Origin: Vibrio alfacsensis
Lineage (GTDB): Bacteria > Pseudomonadota > Gammaproteobacteria > Enterobacterales > Vibrionaceae
Reading direction: 5' to 3'
DNA length: 64,000 nucleotides
Assembly: GCF_003544875.1 (NCBI RefSeq)
Contig: NZ_CP032094.1
Location: forward strand, 1,178,001 to 1,242,000
A program made the position numbers and the translations under genes. Positions 9,045 to 17,913 of this stretch are shown here, in pieces. Each line of letters opens with the position of its first letter. Within the stretch, counting starts at the first letter, position 1. A model generated the notes under the pieces. The model was given only the letters and a program-made list of their open reading frames with translations, had not been told where the DNA came from and ran no database searches.

Positions 9045-9304
9045 GTCTCTGAAAAAATGACCCGCTTCTGTAGAATCAGGCGACCTAACGTGAATTCAAA
9101 AATAACCAACAAAAGTCGCCTGTCTATGAACTCACTCATACCCTGCTCCCTCCAAACGGCTTAGTATTTTCCCTCGATGCAAGTGATAGATTTACTGAAA
9201 TCTCAGCGAATGGAATAGAAAAGCAGAAAGAGAAGCGCGGGCACAACGTTGAACTCGCACTTCTATAGAATATTAAATAGACCTAAGTTACCGGTGGTAA
9301 ATAT
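9045..9304. other. Intergenic region with a long-armed hairpin
   Basis: Between sigZ and the amylase there is an 8-bp inverted repeat (9077-9084 with 9115-9122) around a 30-nt loop. No gene, clear terminator or known RNA was seen. It may be remnant or regulatory sequence. Confidence 0.3.
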
Positions 9305-10654
9305 TTATTGAGTGACAAGCAGCATCGCTGACTTGGCGGGAATTTTCACCTCCTCATCTGAGGACATTTCAATGCCAGATATCAAGTCAACATAGGTCTG
9401 AGCGAGTTTCAACGATAACGATTGAGCACGGGACGATTTATTCAATACTAAAATTCCTTTATCGCCTCGGCGAAGTGCCAGCATATCATCATTGCCCTCA
9501 AGCACCGTCATTGGCTCACCATGAACCAAATTATGGAAAGCAATCATCTTCGCCATGCGCTCGTCTTTCCACGCATTTTTCCATCTTGGCTTACCCTCTT
9601 TGCCTTTTATACCACTTGTATCTAGGTCGGTATAAATTAAGGGTACACCACCGTCACGACCAAGAATATATGCGTAAGCCAACCACTCACTTTCCTCATC
9701 CATGACCAAATCGAGAAACACATCGTTATTGGGAATATCATGAGTAACAGCAAATGTGATTGCACGACCATTAGATAACGCCTGCCCAAAACAAAATGGG
9801 TCAATCAACGATTTAAAGCTGCCTTTCTTTGAGAACGCTTTGAATATAGTTGAGAACAGTGGGAAGTCGTACGCTCCCAAGCGCGTCTCTTTCAGATATG
9901 GCTCAAGAAAGAGTTCATACTCTTCTACCGTTGCGCCGCCATCAGTAATAATTTCTCCGAATATGTGCACATCTCGAGTAATTTCATCCGTCCATACTTG
10001 CTTTAAATGCTCAAGCGTCATGTGCTTTGCTGCATCAATTCGAAATCCTTTTACTCCCAATGCTTTTAGCGCATTTAGGTACGCTCGTTGCTGCTCAACC
10101 ACATTGGGGCAAACTCGTAAAGTCGGCAAACCAGGATCTTTAGGTCCTCCGGTAATTCGACCATTTTGCACTTCCCATTTGTCTTTCCAATCTTTAATAC
10201 CAAACGGCTCGACGAAATCAGTTTCATCAAATAGAGGCTTTGATAAATCACCGAATAAAAGGAGATCTTGATACTTTGCAGCTTGTGCTTGGTATGCGTC
10301 CATGACGTCTTGACGTGGGTATTGTAAATCTCGTCTAAGGTGCGCTTCATTCGCCATATGGTTGAATACCACATCGGCATAAACCAATACGCCAACTTGA
10401 TCGAGTGCTTCGACCATGTTCCTAAAATCAATGGTATTACCGAGCGCGTTTTCAATGACTCGATAGTCTTGTGGCTGATAGCGTTGCCACCAGCGTTCAT
10501 CTTGCGCGCTTTTCATAGGTGGTGAAACCAAAACCGAGCCATAACCGAGCTCGCTAATCTCCGCTGCGCGTTGAGCAATGTCAGCATACTTCCAATCAAA
10601 GGCATGCAAAATCACGTTTGCACCCGTTGATTGCAATTCCTGTAGACTACTCAT
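9305..10654 (-). CDS. Cytoplasmic alpha-amylase family (GH13) glycosidase
   Basis: This 449-residue protein lacks a signal peptide, so it should act in the cytosol. GH13 motifs are visible in order: DVVFNH (94-99), GFRIDAAKH with the nucleophile Asp207, FGEI with the acid/base Glu234, and THD with the transition-state Asp306. It is compact, with only a short C-terminal beta domain. A natural role is hydrolysing maltodextrins or glycogen in the cytosol; the mal transporter genes lie about 47 kb away in the same window. No neighbouring gene shares its transcript. Confidence 0.88.
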   Translation of the reverse strand: MSSLQELQSTGANVILHAFDWKYADIAQRAAEISELGYGSVLVSPPMKSAQDERWWQRYQPQDYRVIENALGNTIDFRNMVEALDQVGVLVYADVVFNHMANEAHLRRDLQYPRQDVMDAYQAQAAKYQDLLLFGDLSKPLFDETDFVEPFGIKDWKDKWEVQNGRITGGPKDPGLPTLRVCPNVVEQQRAYLNALKALGVKGFRIDAAKHMTLEHLKQVWTDEITRDVHIFGEIITDGGATVEEYELFLEPYLKETRLGAYDFPLFSTIFKAFSKKGSFKSLIDPFCFGQALSNGRAITFAVTHDIPNNDVFLDLVMDEESEWLAYAYILGRDGGVPLIYTDLDTSGIKGKEGKPRWKNAWKDERMAKMIAFHNLVHGEPMTVLEGNDDMLALRRGDKGILVLNKSSRAQSLSLKLAQTYVDLISGIEMSSDEEVKIPAKSAMLLVTQ

Positions 10655-11113
10655 GTTTCTCTCCTAGTCGCGTTCACTCACTATTTCTTGTCTCTACGGT
10701 GAGTAAATTCAATACTTCGAATTATAAGAACTATTGGCGTATCGCCCTCACCCCTTTGTACTTTTCTACTAGGGGGAACGCCAAGGCGTAGCTCAGCCAT
10801 CTCATTGGTGGAAGCAAAGAAATAGCGATATTCCTTTATCATATTGCCGATACATTAACCCATCAATCGCATTCAAGTCTTTGTTATAAATATAAATAAT
10901 CAAAAATAGAACATCATCCCTAAGCAAACGGTTTGTTTTCGAACAGGCACACCTATTAATGGATTGACCGTATTAAATCGATATGTAACAAATATTTAAG
11001 AAAATAAAATTGCTGTGCAAATCACATTTGGTACACAAATGAGCAAGTCTGGAATATCAGGACTGCAAGTAAAGTACGATGAGAATGGAAAAAAGAAAGG
11101 AAACAAGATACAA
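10655..11113. other. Gene-free region between amylase and ppiC
   Basis: About 460 bp with no ORF of credible coding character. It must hold the amylase promoter. A TGTG/TCACA pair at about 11015-11027 looks CRP-like but its spacing is too short. I see nothing else. Confidence 0.4.
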
Positions 11114-11138
11114 AAATAGCGCGATGAACGCGCTATTT
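11114..11138 (-). terminator. Terminator of ppiC
   Basis: A perfect 10-bp stem (11114-11123 with 11129-11138) is followed on the minus strand by a T-run, about 60 bp past the ppiC stop codon. Confidence 0.85.
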
Positions 11139-11165
11139 GGGCCTAATTCGGTATCAATTCAGTAC

Positions 11166-11215
11166 CACAAGACTAAGTACGGTACAGCACCACAAGACTA
11201 AGTGCGGTACAGCAC
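11166..11215. repeat. 25-bp tandem duplication at the 3' end of ppiC
   Basis: Two 25-bp units (11166-11190 and 11191-11215) differ at one base. The unit covers the last codons and stop of ppiC plus the next bases, so the duplicate recreates the gene end just past the real stop. A partial third copy (11161-11165) precedes it. Confidence 0.9.
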
Positions 11216-11476
11216 TTTTACTACGTGCCAACCAAACTTGGTCTTCACTAAATGCGGAGTAAGCACTTCGCCAGAAAAACAAACTTTATCGAACTGTGGC
11301 ACCATTTGACCGCGGCGAAACTCACCTAGGTCGCCCCCACGTTTACCAGATGGACAAGTTGAATATTTCTTTGCCAATGTCTGGAACTTCGCACCTTTCT
11401 TAAGTTGCGAAATGATGTCTTCAGCTTGTTCTTTATGCTTTACAAGAATATGCAAAGCGGCTGCGGTATTTGCCAT
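11198..11476 (-). CDS. ppiC: Peptidyl-prolyl cis-trans isomerase C (parvulin)
   Basis: The ATG at 11476 gives 92 residues, the size of E. coli PpiC; an upstream extension in the same frame is not family-like. The parvulin fold is evident: [15 protein letters not shown] at the N-terminus, [28 protein letters not shown] in the middle (quoted as [11 protein letters not shown] and GQMVPQFD), and [12 protein letters not shown] at the end. It is a cytosolic single-domain rotamase. A tandem duplication spans its stop codon. Confidence 0.92.
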   Translation of the reverse strand: MANTAAALHILVKHKEQAEDIISQLKKGAKFQTLAKKYSTCPSGKRGGDLGEFRRGQMVPQFDKVCFSGEVLTPHLVKTKFGWHVVKVLYRT

Positions 11477-11763
11477 GTGTTTGTCTCTCACTATTCTGGT
11501 AGCACAAGTGTACCGAAACAACCTAATATCGCCAGTATTTTCTTGCACATGACGTGATCTTCAAATGGTAGCCTTGCTTTCAAACCAAGTCATTCCCGAA
11601 GAACCTAGCATCTTGAGGTTACTTGGATATAACACAACACCTTGACGATCCTAAGCCGCAATATTTATTAAAAAGCTCACTTTTCCAAGCACAACGGTTG
11701 AAGCGCTCGTCTTATAAGATTAGATTAGTGGCATAAATCAGTGATATTGATAAGGTTATCTTC

Positions 11764-12678
11764 ATGGCAAAAGTCGCAAGCAAGGCAAACCAATCGCAGG
11801 GTATGTTGGTATTTAAACTCACCTTACAACAGAATTTTGCTATTGGAACGCTCAAAGTCCGTGAGATCGTGCCTTACTTACCAACCACTAAGATTCCTTA
11901 TTCTCATCATCATGTTATTGGTACTGTCACCATTCGTGACCTCACTGTACCCGTTATCGACATGGCCGCAGCAATTGGTTTTCGTCCGATTAGCGAGGAA
12001 GAATACCCAAACTGTTACTTGATCGTGACCGATTGCTTAAGAACCGTTGTTGCATTCATGGTACGTCGTATTGAAAAAATCATCGAATGTGACTGGAAAT
12101 CTATTGAGACGCCACCAGCGAGCGCTGGACATAACATTTTTGTCACGGGCATTACTCGCTATGAAGAAAAGATTGTTCAAATGCTGGATGTCGAATTGCT
12201 GCTTTCCAAAATCTATCCGCAATATGAAAACACCAAAATACCGATGCTGACAGACATTGAACGCGAGCGTCTAAAAGCTCTGAATATTCTTTTAGTGGAC
12301 GATTCTTCTATTGCACGAAAACAACTCTGTGATGCACTAGACAGCATTAATATCCCATACCAAATTTGTAAGAATGGCTCCGATGCTTTGGGCCTAATGA
12401 AGAAAAATGCCGAAGAACATCGCCCTGTCGATTTACTTGTCAGCGATATAGAAATGCCGGGATTGGATGGATACGAACTGGCATTTGAAGTGCAAAACGA
12501 CGCAGCGCTAAACCATTCCTATCGTATTCTTCACACCTCTCTCTCTAGTGAGATATGTGTCGATCGCGCGCACCAAGTAGGCGCTCATGAAGCATTAGAA
12601 AAGTTTAACGCCGGAGAACTGATTGAAGCTATGCTCCGCGGCGCTAAAGAACTCGAAGCTAACGCAATAGCCTCTTAG
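11764..12678 (+). CDS. cheV: Chemotaxis coupling protein CheV
   Basis: This 304-residue protein has a CheW-like domain (about 10-155, with AIGTLKVREIVPYLP and IRDLTVPVIDM) fused to a receiver domain (about 172-300). The receiver shows the acidic pair DD179-180, phospho-acceptor Asp228 in VSDIEMPGLDG, a conserved HTS (Thr) and a Lys near residue 280. CheV couples chemoreceptors to the kinase CheA and tunes adaptation by phosphorylation. It stands alone, away from any flagellar cluster in this window, as is common for Vibrio cheV paralogues. Confidence 0.92.
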   Translation: MAKVASKANQSQGMLVFKLTLQQNFAIGTLKVREIVPYLPTTKIPYSHHHVIGTVTIRDLTVPVIDMAAAIGFRPISEEEYPNCYLIVTDCLRTVVAFMVRRIEKIIECDWKSIETPPASAGHNIFVTGITRYEEKIVQMLDVELLLSKIYPQYENTKIPMLTDIERERLKALNILLVDDSSIARKQLCDALDSINIPYQICKNGSDALGLMKKNAEEHRPVDLLVSDIEMPGLDGYELAFEVQNDAALNHSYRILHTSLSSEICVDRAHQVGAHEALEKFNAGELIEAMLRGAKELEANAIAS

Positions 12679-12745
12679 TGATCTGCGTCTTAGTAATGTG
12701 ATTGATCACTTAGTCGGTATCAATCTTGACTAGCATCAACCAATC

Positions 12746-13294
12746 CTACTTAGTATCAATCTTGCTTGGCATAGAATAGCTGCGAGATACAAATTCGGTT
12801 TCTTCAACTTGATAGATGTGATTAATGTAAGAAGCTAAACTGTAGAGCACATTAGCAAGCAAGTTTGCGTATCGGAACAAAATCGGATCCGGTTGTTTTT
12901 TACCTGAGTGCTCAACCGCAACAAGGGCACGGACCACCTTTTTGGCTTGGCAGCGACATAAATGCAATTGACTCGACGTTGGGTGCCCTCCCGGCAGCAC
13001 AAAGCCTTTAAAACCGCCGTCCAGTTTCGCCTTAATGACTTCGTAGTCAGCTTTAAGCTCATCCACTTCCATTTCTGTAATGGCTAACTTGCCTCGGATA
13101 GAGCCATTCACGTGATACACATTCGGCTGCATTCGAGTGAGGATGTCACGGCTAAAATCATCCAACTCCATCGATAGCACAAGGCCAATTCGGCTGCATA
13201 GCTCATCAGCGGTGATCTCAAAATCACACACAGGGCTGTCTTCATAAATGAATGGATAACAAATTTCGCCTAGTTCCTTACTTACTGGTCTCAT
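12746..13294 (-). CDS. PduO-type cobalamin adenosyltransferase-like protein
   Basis: This 182-residue helical-bundle protein resembles ATP:cob(I)alamin adenosyltransferases of the PduO type. The motif FVLPGGHPTSSQLHLCRCQAKK aligns with the family's LPGG...LHxxR..CRxxER region, but the usual C-terminal Arg-x-x-Glu-Arg is degenerate (AKKVVRA), so activity is uncertain. It could make adenosylcobalamin or have diverged to bind another tetrapyrrole, given that the neighbouring genes are for haem. It is convergent with cheV. Confidence 0.65.
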   Translation of the reverse strand: MRPVSKELGEICYPFIYEDSPVCDFEITADELCSRIGLVLSMELDDFSRDILTRMQPNVYHVNGSIRGKLAITEMEVDELKADYEVIKAKLDGGFKGFVLPGGHPTSSQLHLCRCQAKKVVRALVAVEHSGKKQPDPILFRYANLLANVLYSLASYINHIYQVEETEFVSRSYSMPSKIDTK

Positions 13295-13325
13295 GCTGAT
13301 TCTCTGTGCTTTTTGTTCTAATAAA

Positions 13326-13355
13326 AAAGGGAGTCAGTATAACCTAACTCCCTTT
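13326..13355 (-). terminator. Terminator of hutWXZ
   Basis: A 9-bp stem (13326-13334 with 13347-13355) is followed on the minus strand by TTTTATTAG, just after the hutZ stop codon. Confidence 0.85.
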
Positions 13356-13380
13356 CGTCATTTTAGAAATCAATTCACGA

Positions 13381-13911
13381 TTAAGCGTTTTCGATTTTCT
13401 TGTGACCTCTTGAAGCGTGAACGAAATCAACCAGATCATCACCTGATACTTGGTAAGCTTGACCAAATCCTTTCACGAATAGACCTTGTTCTGCTTTTAG
13501 GTTGAACAGAACGAAGTCTTCTAGTTGGCTCAGACCATCAATGATCTCACCAAAACGGTCTTTCATTTGACCAACAACTTGTTGCCACATTTCAGTATCA
13601 CGCTCAACAACGGTTGCAACCGCATCAAACGTCAAACGTTTACGTGCAAATAACTGTTTAGACGTATCTTCATCTTCGATCATCATTAAAGAAACATTTG
13701 GGTTTTCTAGTAAATTACGAGCATGACGTGCGATTTGCGAAATAAGAACAAAATAACCCTCTTGGTTTTGTACGTATGGCGCGTAACTCACATTAGGACG
13801 TCCATCTGCACTGACTGTCGCCAATTGAAGCGTACGACGCTCTTGACGAAATTCCTTAATCTCTGGCCCTAAACGACCTTGTAAACGTTCTTGCTTTACT
13901 TGCTGATCCAT
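13381..13911 (-). CDS. hutZ: Haem-utilisation protein HutZ
   Basis: The 176 residues have the split-barrel flavin-reductase-like fold (RTLQLATVSADGRPNVSYAPYV). A histidine sits at position 170 in a GHKK tail, the position of the haem-ligand His170 in V. cholerae HutZ. HutZ degrades haem to biliverdin-like products and releases iron. It is last in the hutW-hutX-hutZ operon, 83 bp after hutX. Family knowledge assigns the activity; the sequence shows the ligand residue. Confidence 0.94.
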   Translation of the reverse strand: MDQQVKQERLQGRLGPEIKEFRQERRTLQLATVSADGRPNVSYAPYVQNQEGYFVLISQIARHARNLLENPNVSLMMIEDEDTSKQLFARKRLTFDAVATVVERDTEMWQQVVGQMKDRFGEIIDGLSQLEDFVLFNLKAEQGLFVKGFGQAYQVSGDDLVDFVHASRGHKKIENA

Positions 13912-13994
13912 TTTGATACCTAACTTTGCTTATCTTTCGCTTTACTTATTAAACTTGGCTTGCATTGCACGAAATGCCGTTACTTGCTCTTCGA

Positions 13995-14456
13995 TCAATT
14001 CGCGTTTTCACTTCGTCCTAAGTAAATTTTAAAAACATTACTGCCGCATTCAGAGAAGAAACCAAAGTAATGACTCTCACGCCCCATAAACGGCTTACTG
14101 ACTAAAGCAATATTCTTAATATTGTCTAACTTAAGATGCCCATGAAGTTCGCCTTCTTTGCCCATTAAATTGTAGTAACCACGTGCCATCTTGCCTTTTG
14201 GAAATGGGGCCTTAACTTCAAAAATTGAGCCAAAAGAATGAACAATGGTAGTGACAGGGCCAAAACCAACCAACCCTTCAAGAATACTTTGAGCATGCTC
14301 GCCTGCGGCAACGGCCACCATCTCTTTTGGTAGCGCAGCCACGACATCAAATTCTGACACACCAAGGCGTTCCGACATTGCAGCTGGCAGTAATTGAGGT
14401 TCTTGCTCTAGTAGGGTTTCAACCTGTTGTTTAATTGATTCCATTATTGTTTCCAT
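13995..14456 (-). CDS. hutX: Cytosolic haem carrier HutX
   Basis: This protein of about 153 residues matches HutX, which passes haem to HutZ. Visible features are an N-terminal helical segment ending LPAAMSERLGVSEFDV and a beta-rich domain with VGFGPVTTIVHSFGSIFEVKAPFPKG. The ATG used (14456) has a second in-frame ATG at 14444; either could be the start. It lies 30 bp after hutW. Confidence 0.93.
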   Translation of the reverse strand: METIMESIKQQVETLLEQEPQLLPAAMSERLGVSEFDVVAALPKEMVAVAAGEHAQSILEGLVGFGPVTTIVHSFGSIFEVKAPFPKGKMARGYYNLMGKEGELHGHLKLDNIKNIALVSKPFMGRESHYFGFFSECGSNVFKIYLGRSENAN

Positions 14457-14486
14457 TTCTTTTAAATTAATGATTATTTTTTCAGA

Positions 14487-15854
14487 CTAGTGATTAGATG
14501 CCTGAGGCACCGCAATGCTCATTTCTGATGTCAGTACTTGAATACAAGCTTGAGCCAAAGGCACAGACCAGAAGCTACCCGCTAGCGTCAACACAAGGCT
14601 ACGCTCTTGCAGTTCCACTAAGCCCTTGTCATGCCAAACTTTAAACAGAGGCATAAGGAAGTTAAACGTATCCTCCCCCATAAATACTGGCAGTTTACTT
14701 GCTTGAATAATGCCTCGATCAAAACCGGATTTGAGCGAAGCAAAAAGCGGTTCTAATGGGCTTTGCTTCATCATCATGGCAATGGTGCTTTGCCCCTCAT
14801 TCACCGCATTCATATAGGTTGCTAAGGTTCTGTGTTGCATCATGCCGTAACTGCCGATATTGCCACCAGCCCCACAACCTACAGGTAATACTTCCGCATA
14901 GGTTTTCGCTAAGCTGTTATACAGACTGCGTTCTCGGTTATCGATTGCCCAGTGATTAACGCTAAGCTGTTTCATATGATGATCAGCCATAAACTTAACC
15001 CCTAGCTCGTACATTCCGGCTTTTTCAGGGGTTGTCGCTGGTGGAGGTATCTTGCCTTTTTCAACCAAATTCAACATTGGAGCGCTACCGCCAACCACAA
15101 GCTGATAAAGGTCTAATCCGTGAGCCCCGGTAGACATGAAATCGGTGAGATCTTGATGTAGTACGTCTTTGGTTTGATAAGGTAGGCCATAGAGTAAATC
15201 GATGATGACTGGAATTTTGTCTTCTTTTGCCAGTTCTGATACACGCTTTAATACATCTTCACGATCATCAAGACGCTTTGCACTCCGACGGACTTGAGTA
15301 TTAAAACTTTGTACACCAAACGAAAAACGATTAAAGCCACCATCGAGCGCACCTAAATACAACTCATCAGAAAATCGATTGATACGACCCTCAAGGGTAA
15401 TTTCGCAATCCGCAGTCAACGGAAAGTAGTCGTGAATGGCTTGCCCTAACGTCTTTACCTGTTCCGGAGATAGATCAGTTGGCGTACCACCACCAATGTA
15501 AACCGCATGAAAAATGCCACTTTGTGTCCAAGGCAGTGCCGCTTTTTTTTTTAGCTCTTTCATTAATGCTGAAAAGTACTCATCAACGAGTGTTCGACTG
15601 GCCGCATTTTGGAAAAAGTTACAGAACGTACAACGCACACGACAGAAAGGAACGTGAATATAAAGACAACGCTTCTTACTTGTTGTCGTTTCAGACGTAA
15701 TCCTCGAGAAAATAGCACTTTGCTGTGGCGGAGGAACGGGCATGCTGCTCCCCCCTGCATGTGCAGAATGCTTTTTCACGAATGCAAAACGCAAGGGGTC
15801 GGGACTATCACTCCCAAGAATGGATTCGTCAAATTTATAAATATCGACGCTCAT
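14487..15854 (-). CDS. hutW: Radical SAM anaerobic haem-degradation enzyme HutW
   Basis: This 455-residue radical SAM enzyme has the cluster motif Cys71-x3-Cys75-x2-Cys78 (VPFCRVRCTFC) and the SAM-binding VYIGGGTPT. It is the Vibrio counterpart of ChuW, which opens the haem ring without oxygen while transferring a methyl group. It is first in the Fur-region-driven operon with hutX and hutZ. A run of ten A (T10 at 15543-15552 on the plus strand) encodes a Lys stretch and stays in frame, which matters for judging the frameshifts elsewhere. Confidence 0.93.
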   Translation of the reverse strand: MSVDIYKFDESILGSDSPDPLRFAFVKKHSAHAGGSSMPVPPPQQSAIFSRITSETTTSKKRCLYIHVPFCRVRCTFCNFFQNAASRTLVDEYFSALMKELKKKAALPWTQSGIFHAVYIGGGTPTDLSPEQVKTLGQAIHDYFPLTADCEITLEGRINRFSDELYLGALDGGFNRFSFGVQSFNTQVRRSAKRLDDREDVLKRVSELAKEDKIPVIIDLLYGLPYQTKDVLHQDLTDFMSTGAHGLDLYQLVVGGSAPMLNLVEKGKIPPPATTPEKAGMYELGVKFMADHHMKQLSVNHWAIDNRERSLYNSLAKTYAEVLPVGCGAGGNIGSYGMMQHRTLATYMNAVNEGQSTIAMMMKQSPLEPLFASLKSGFDRGIIQASKLPVFMGEDTFNFLMPLFKVWHDKGLVELQERSLVLTLAGSFWSVPLAQACIQVLTSEMSIAVPQASNH

Positions 15855-15930
15855 AGATACTCACTTAAAGCCCAACAAACAAAAGGTTGAGACTAATTTC
15901 AAAAAACTGAAGCGATCATAATTTGAGCGT

Positions 15931-15955
15931 AATGATAATGCAATTGATAATTGAT
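15931..15955. promoter_or_regulatory. Fur-box-like site between hutW and tonB
   Basis: AATGATAATGCAATTGATAA followed by TTGAT resembles overlapping Fur hexamers (GATAAT type). It lies in the 166-bp divergent region between hutWXZ and tonB-exbBD-hutBCD, where iron repression of both operons is expected. Confidence 0.72.
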
Positions 15956-16020
15956 CTTATTTCCAATGTAAGTAATAATCAATTCCAACTTAAGCACAAC
16001 GTGTAACACAGAGATTTATT

Positions 16021-16782
16021 GTGAACTTAAAACGATATGCGATCGCCGGAGGCGCCTCACTTGCCATTCATGCCACTCTGCTTTTTGCCTCTCAAGAGAC
16101 AAAGGTATTTGCCATGCCTGCAGGCAATCCCGTTAGTACTGTTAGCCTAAATCTCGTGTCTGCCCCTAAGCCTGTGCCTACAACGCAAGAGGCTGTTCAC
16201 CAAACGGAACCAAAACCTCAAAAACAGCCAGAGCCGAAAGCACCTGAAGCCCCACCGCACAAAAAGAACGTTGAAAAGCCGATTGTCAAAAGAAGCGGTA
16301 AAACCAAAACGGATAGAAAAAACCAATAGAAACCTACACCCGTTGAGAAAACAAAAAGACGGCTCAGGTAAAAAGCACCGCAGCCAAAGCCAGTAACCAA
16401 ACAGCAGACTAAGCCAGAGCCAAAGAAAACAGCAAAAGAAGACATTCCCCAACAGAAATCAGCACCGACGGTGCAATCTAAAGGAGCAACCTCTGAGCCG
16501 GTTTTAGTTGAACAACCCACATTCGTCTCTCAACCAGTACAACCGCGTTACCCTCGTTCGGCGCGAAAACGTGGGATCGAGGGCGTGGCCATTTATGAAA
16601 TCTGGTTAGATGAAAATGGTCATCAAATTAGACAAGTGTTGATTGAATCATCAGGAGCAGAAATGCTCGACACATCAGCACTGCGAGCCATTAAGCAATG
16701 GCACTTTTCTCCACATATTTCCGGTGGGCAGCAAGTCGCTCATCGAGTTCAAATCCCAGTTCGTTTTAAGTTGGATGGATAA
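16021..16782 (+). pseudogene. tonB: TonB energy transducer with two in-frame stops in the linker
   Basis: A GTG start opens an N-terminal transmembrane anchor, then a Pro/Lys-rich periplasmic linker, then the TonB C-terminal domain (QPRYPRSARKRGIEGVAIYE to PVRFKLDG). The same reading frame carries TAG at 16327-16329 and TAA at 16369-16371 within the linker, so a full protein would not be made as written. The local sequence between the stops could also be explained by short A-run length errors, but the TAG looks like a substitution. The stop codon overlaps the exbB start (TAATG), so premature termination should also reduce coupled ExbB synthesis. Confidence 0.82.
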
Positions 16783-17480
16783 TGGAACAGCTACAACAAT
16801 TGCACACTCAGTTTGGTCTTATGACATGGCCTTTAATCATTTGTTCTGCACTCACGGTCATGATCATCGCAGAACGTTTATTTCATGTGTTGATAAGCCT
16901 GGGTGTAGGTAAAAAAGCAATACGCAAAAAATTGACCACGCTTGACCCAACAAATGGCAAAGACATCGAAGCCCTGGCTGATGAGCTTTCCGGAAAACGT
17001 CCACTGTTGTACCGCGGCGTGGCGATGTTACTTGCGCATCACTCATTCTCCAAATCACTTCGCGAAGATGCCGCCGGGATTTGGTTACAAGAAAAACGTC
17101 ATCAGCTGCACTCTGGCCTGCGCCTACTCACGTTAATCGGTGTCATTAGCCCGTTAATTGGGCTTTTAGGTACAGTATTGGGTTTGATCGATATGTTTAA
17201 AGGCATTGCCTCTTCAACCGGAAACATTACACCTAATGATCTCGCAGATGGCTTAGGTCTTGCCATGCGAACAACTGCTGCTGGTCTTATTATCGCTTTA
17301 CCTGCAATTTCAGGTGCGCAGCTGATAGGACTTTGGGCGGATCGTGTTATTGCCAAACTGGAACATACGCTCAACTACGTCAACCTGTGGCTAGAGGGGA
17401 TTTCACTTCAACATGTGTCTCCAGATAACAAGAAAACCATCGTGACGGTTGCCAGTCATGTTGAAGCGAGCGTGTCATGA
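16782..17480 (+). CDS. exbB: TonB-system proton channel protein ExbB
   Basis: This 232-residue inner-membrane protein has three hydrophobic segments (about 20-40, 115-140 and 155-180), as in ExbB/TolQ/MotA. The conserved region LTLIGVISPLIGLLGTVLGL precedes the second membrane segment and MRTTAAGLIIALPAI forms the third. With ExbD it conducts protons to power TonB. It overlaps tonB by 1 nt and exbD by 4 nt. Confidence 0.93.
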   Translation: MEQLQQLHTQFGLMTWPLIICSALTVMIIAERLFHVLISLGVGKKAIRKKLTTLDPTNGKDIEALADELSGKRPLLYRGVAMLLAHHSFSKSLREDAAGIWLQEKRHQLHSGLRLLTLIGVISPLIGLLGTVLGLIDMFKGIASSTGNITPNDLADGLGLAMRTTAAGLIIALPAISGAQLIGLWADRVIAKLEHTLNYVNLWLEGISLQHVSPDNKKTIVTVASHVEASVS

Positions 17481-17887
17481 TCAAAGTACCTCGTGATAAT
17501 AACCATGGTCTAGCACCAGATTTAACACCATTACTCGACATCATTTTCATCGTTATGGTGTTCTTAATGCTGACCGCTGCTGTAAAACTCGACTCACTCG
17601 ATGTTGATTTACCAAGTACCGATTCAAAGGCCGTTGCAGAGGTTGATAAGCAATCAATCACCGTAAATATCTTAAATGAGGCGCCGTACTGGGCGATCAA
17701 TGGCAAAACCTATATTGACTGGGAAAACTTCACGCTTGCTCTTTTGGAAGAAAGCAAATCAAGTGATAAACCCATTGTCATTGGCGCAGAAAAAACCGCA
17801 GACATTCAATACCTCGTTAAGTTACTTGGCTTTTTACAAGAAAACGGAATTCAGGCGACGCAACTTCTTACTGAAGAGTCGCAGTAA
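17477..17887 (+). CDS. exbD: TonB-system protein ExbD
   Basis: The 136 residues have a short cytosolic N-terminus and one membrane segment carrying the essential Asp (LTPLLDIIFIVMVFLMLTAA), followed by a periplasmic domain ending in an alpha/beta fold (PIVIGAEKTADIQYLVKLL). It partners ExbB. It starts within the exbB stop region (ATGA overlap). Confidence 0.93.
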   Translation: MIKVPRDNNHGLAPDLTPLLDIIFIVMVFLMLTAAVKLDSLDVDLPSTDSKAVAEVDKQSITVNILNEAPYWAINGKTYIDWENFTLALLEESKSSDKPIVIGAEKTADIQYLVKLLGFLQENGIQATQLLTEESQ

Positions 17888-17913
17888 AAGAACATACAAT
17901 AGAGAACTCATCC

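Noticed and set aside
11012..11032. CRP-like TGTG/TCACA site upstream of the amylase gene
   Set aside because: The two halves are only 3 nt apart; a CRP site needs 6.
12746..12800. Duplicated 3' end of the PduO-like gene, like that of ppiC
   Set aside because: Only scattered similarity (ATCAATCTTG twice); not a clean tandem repeat.
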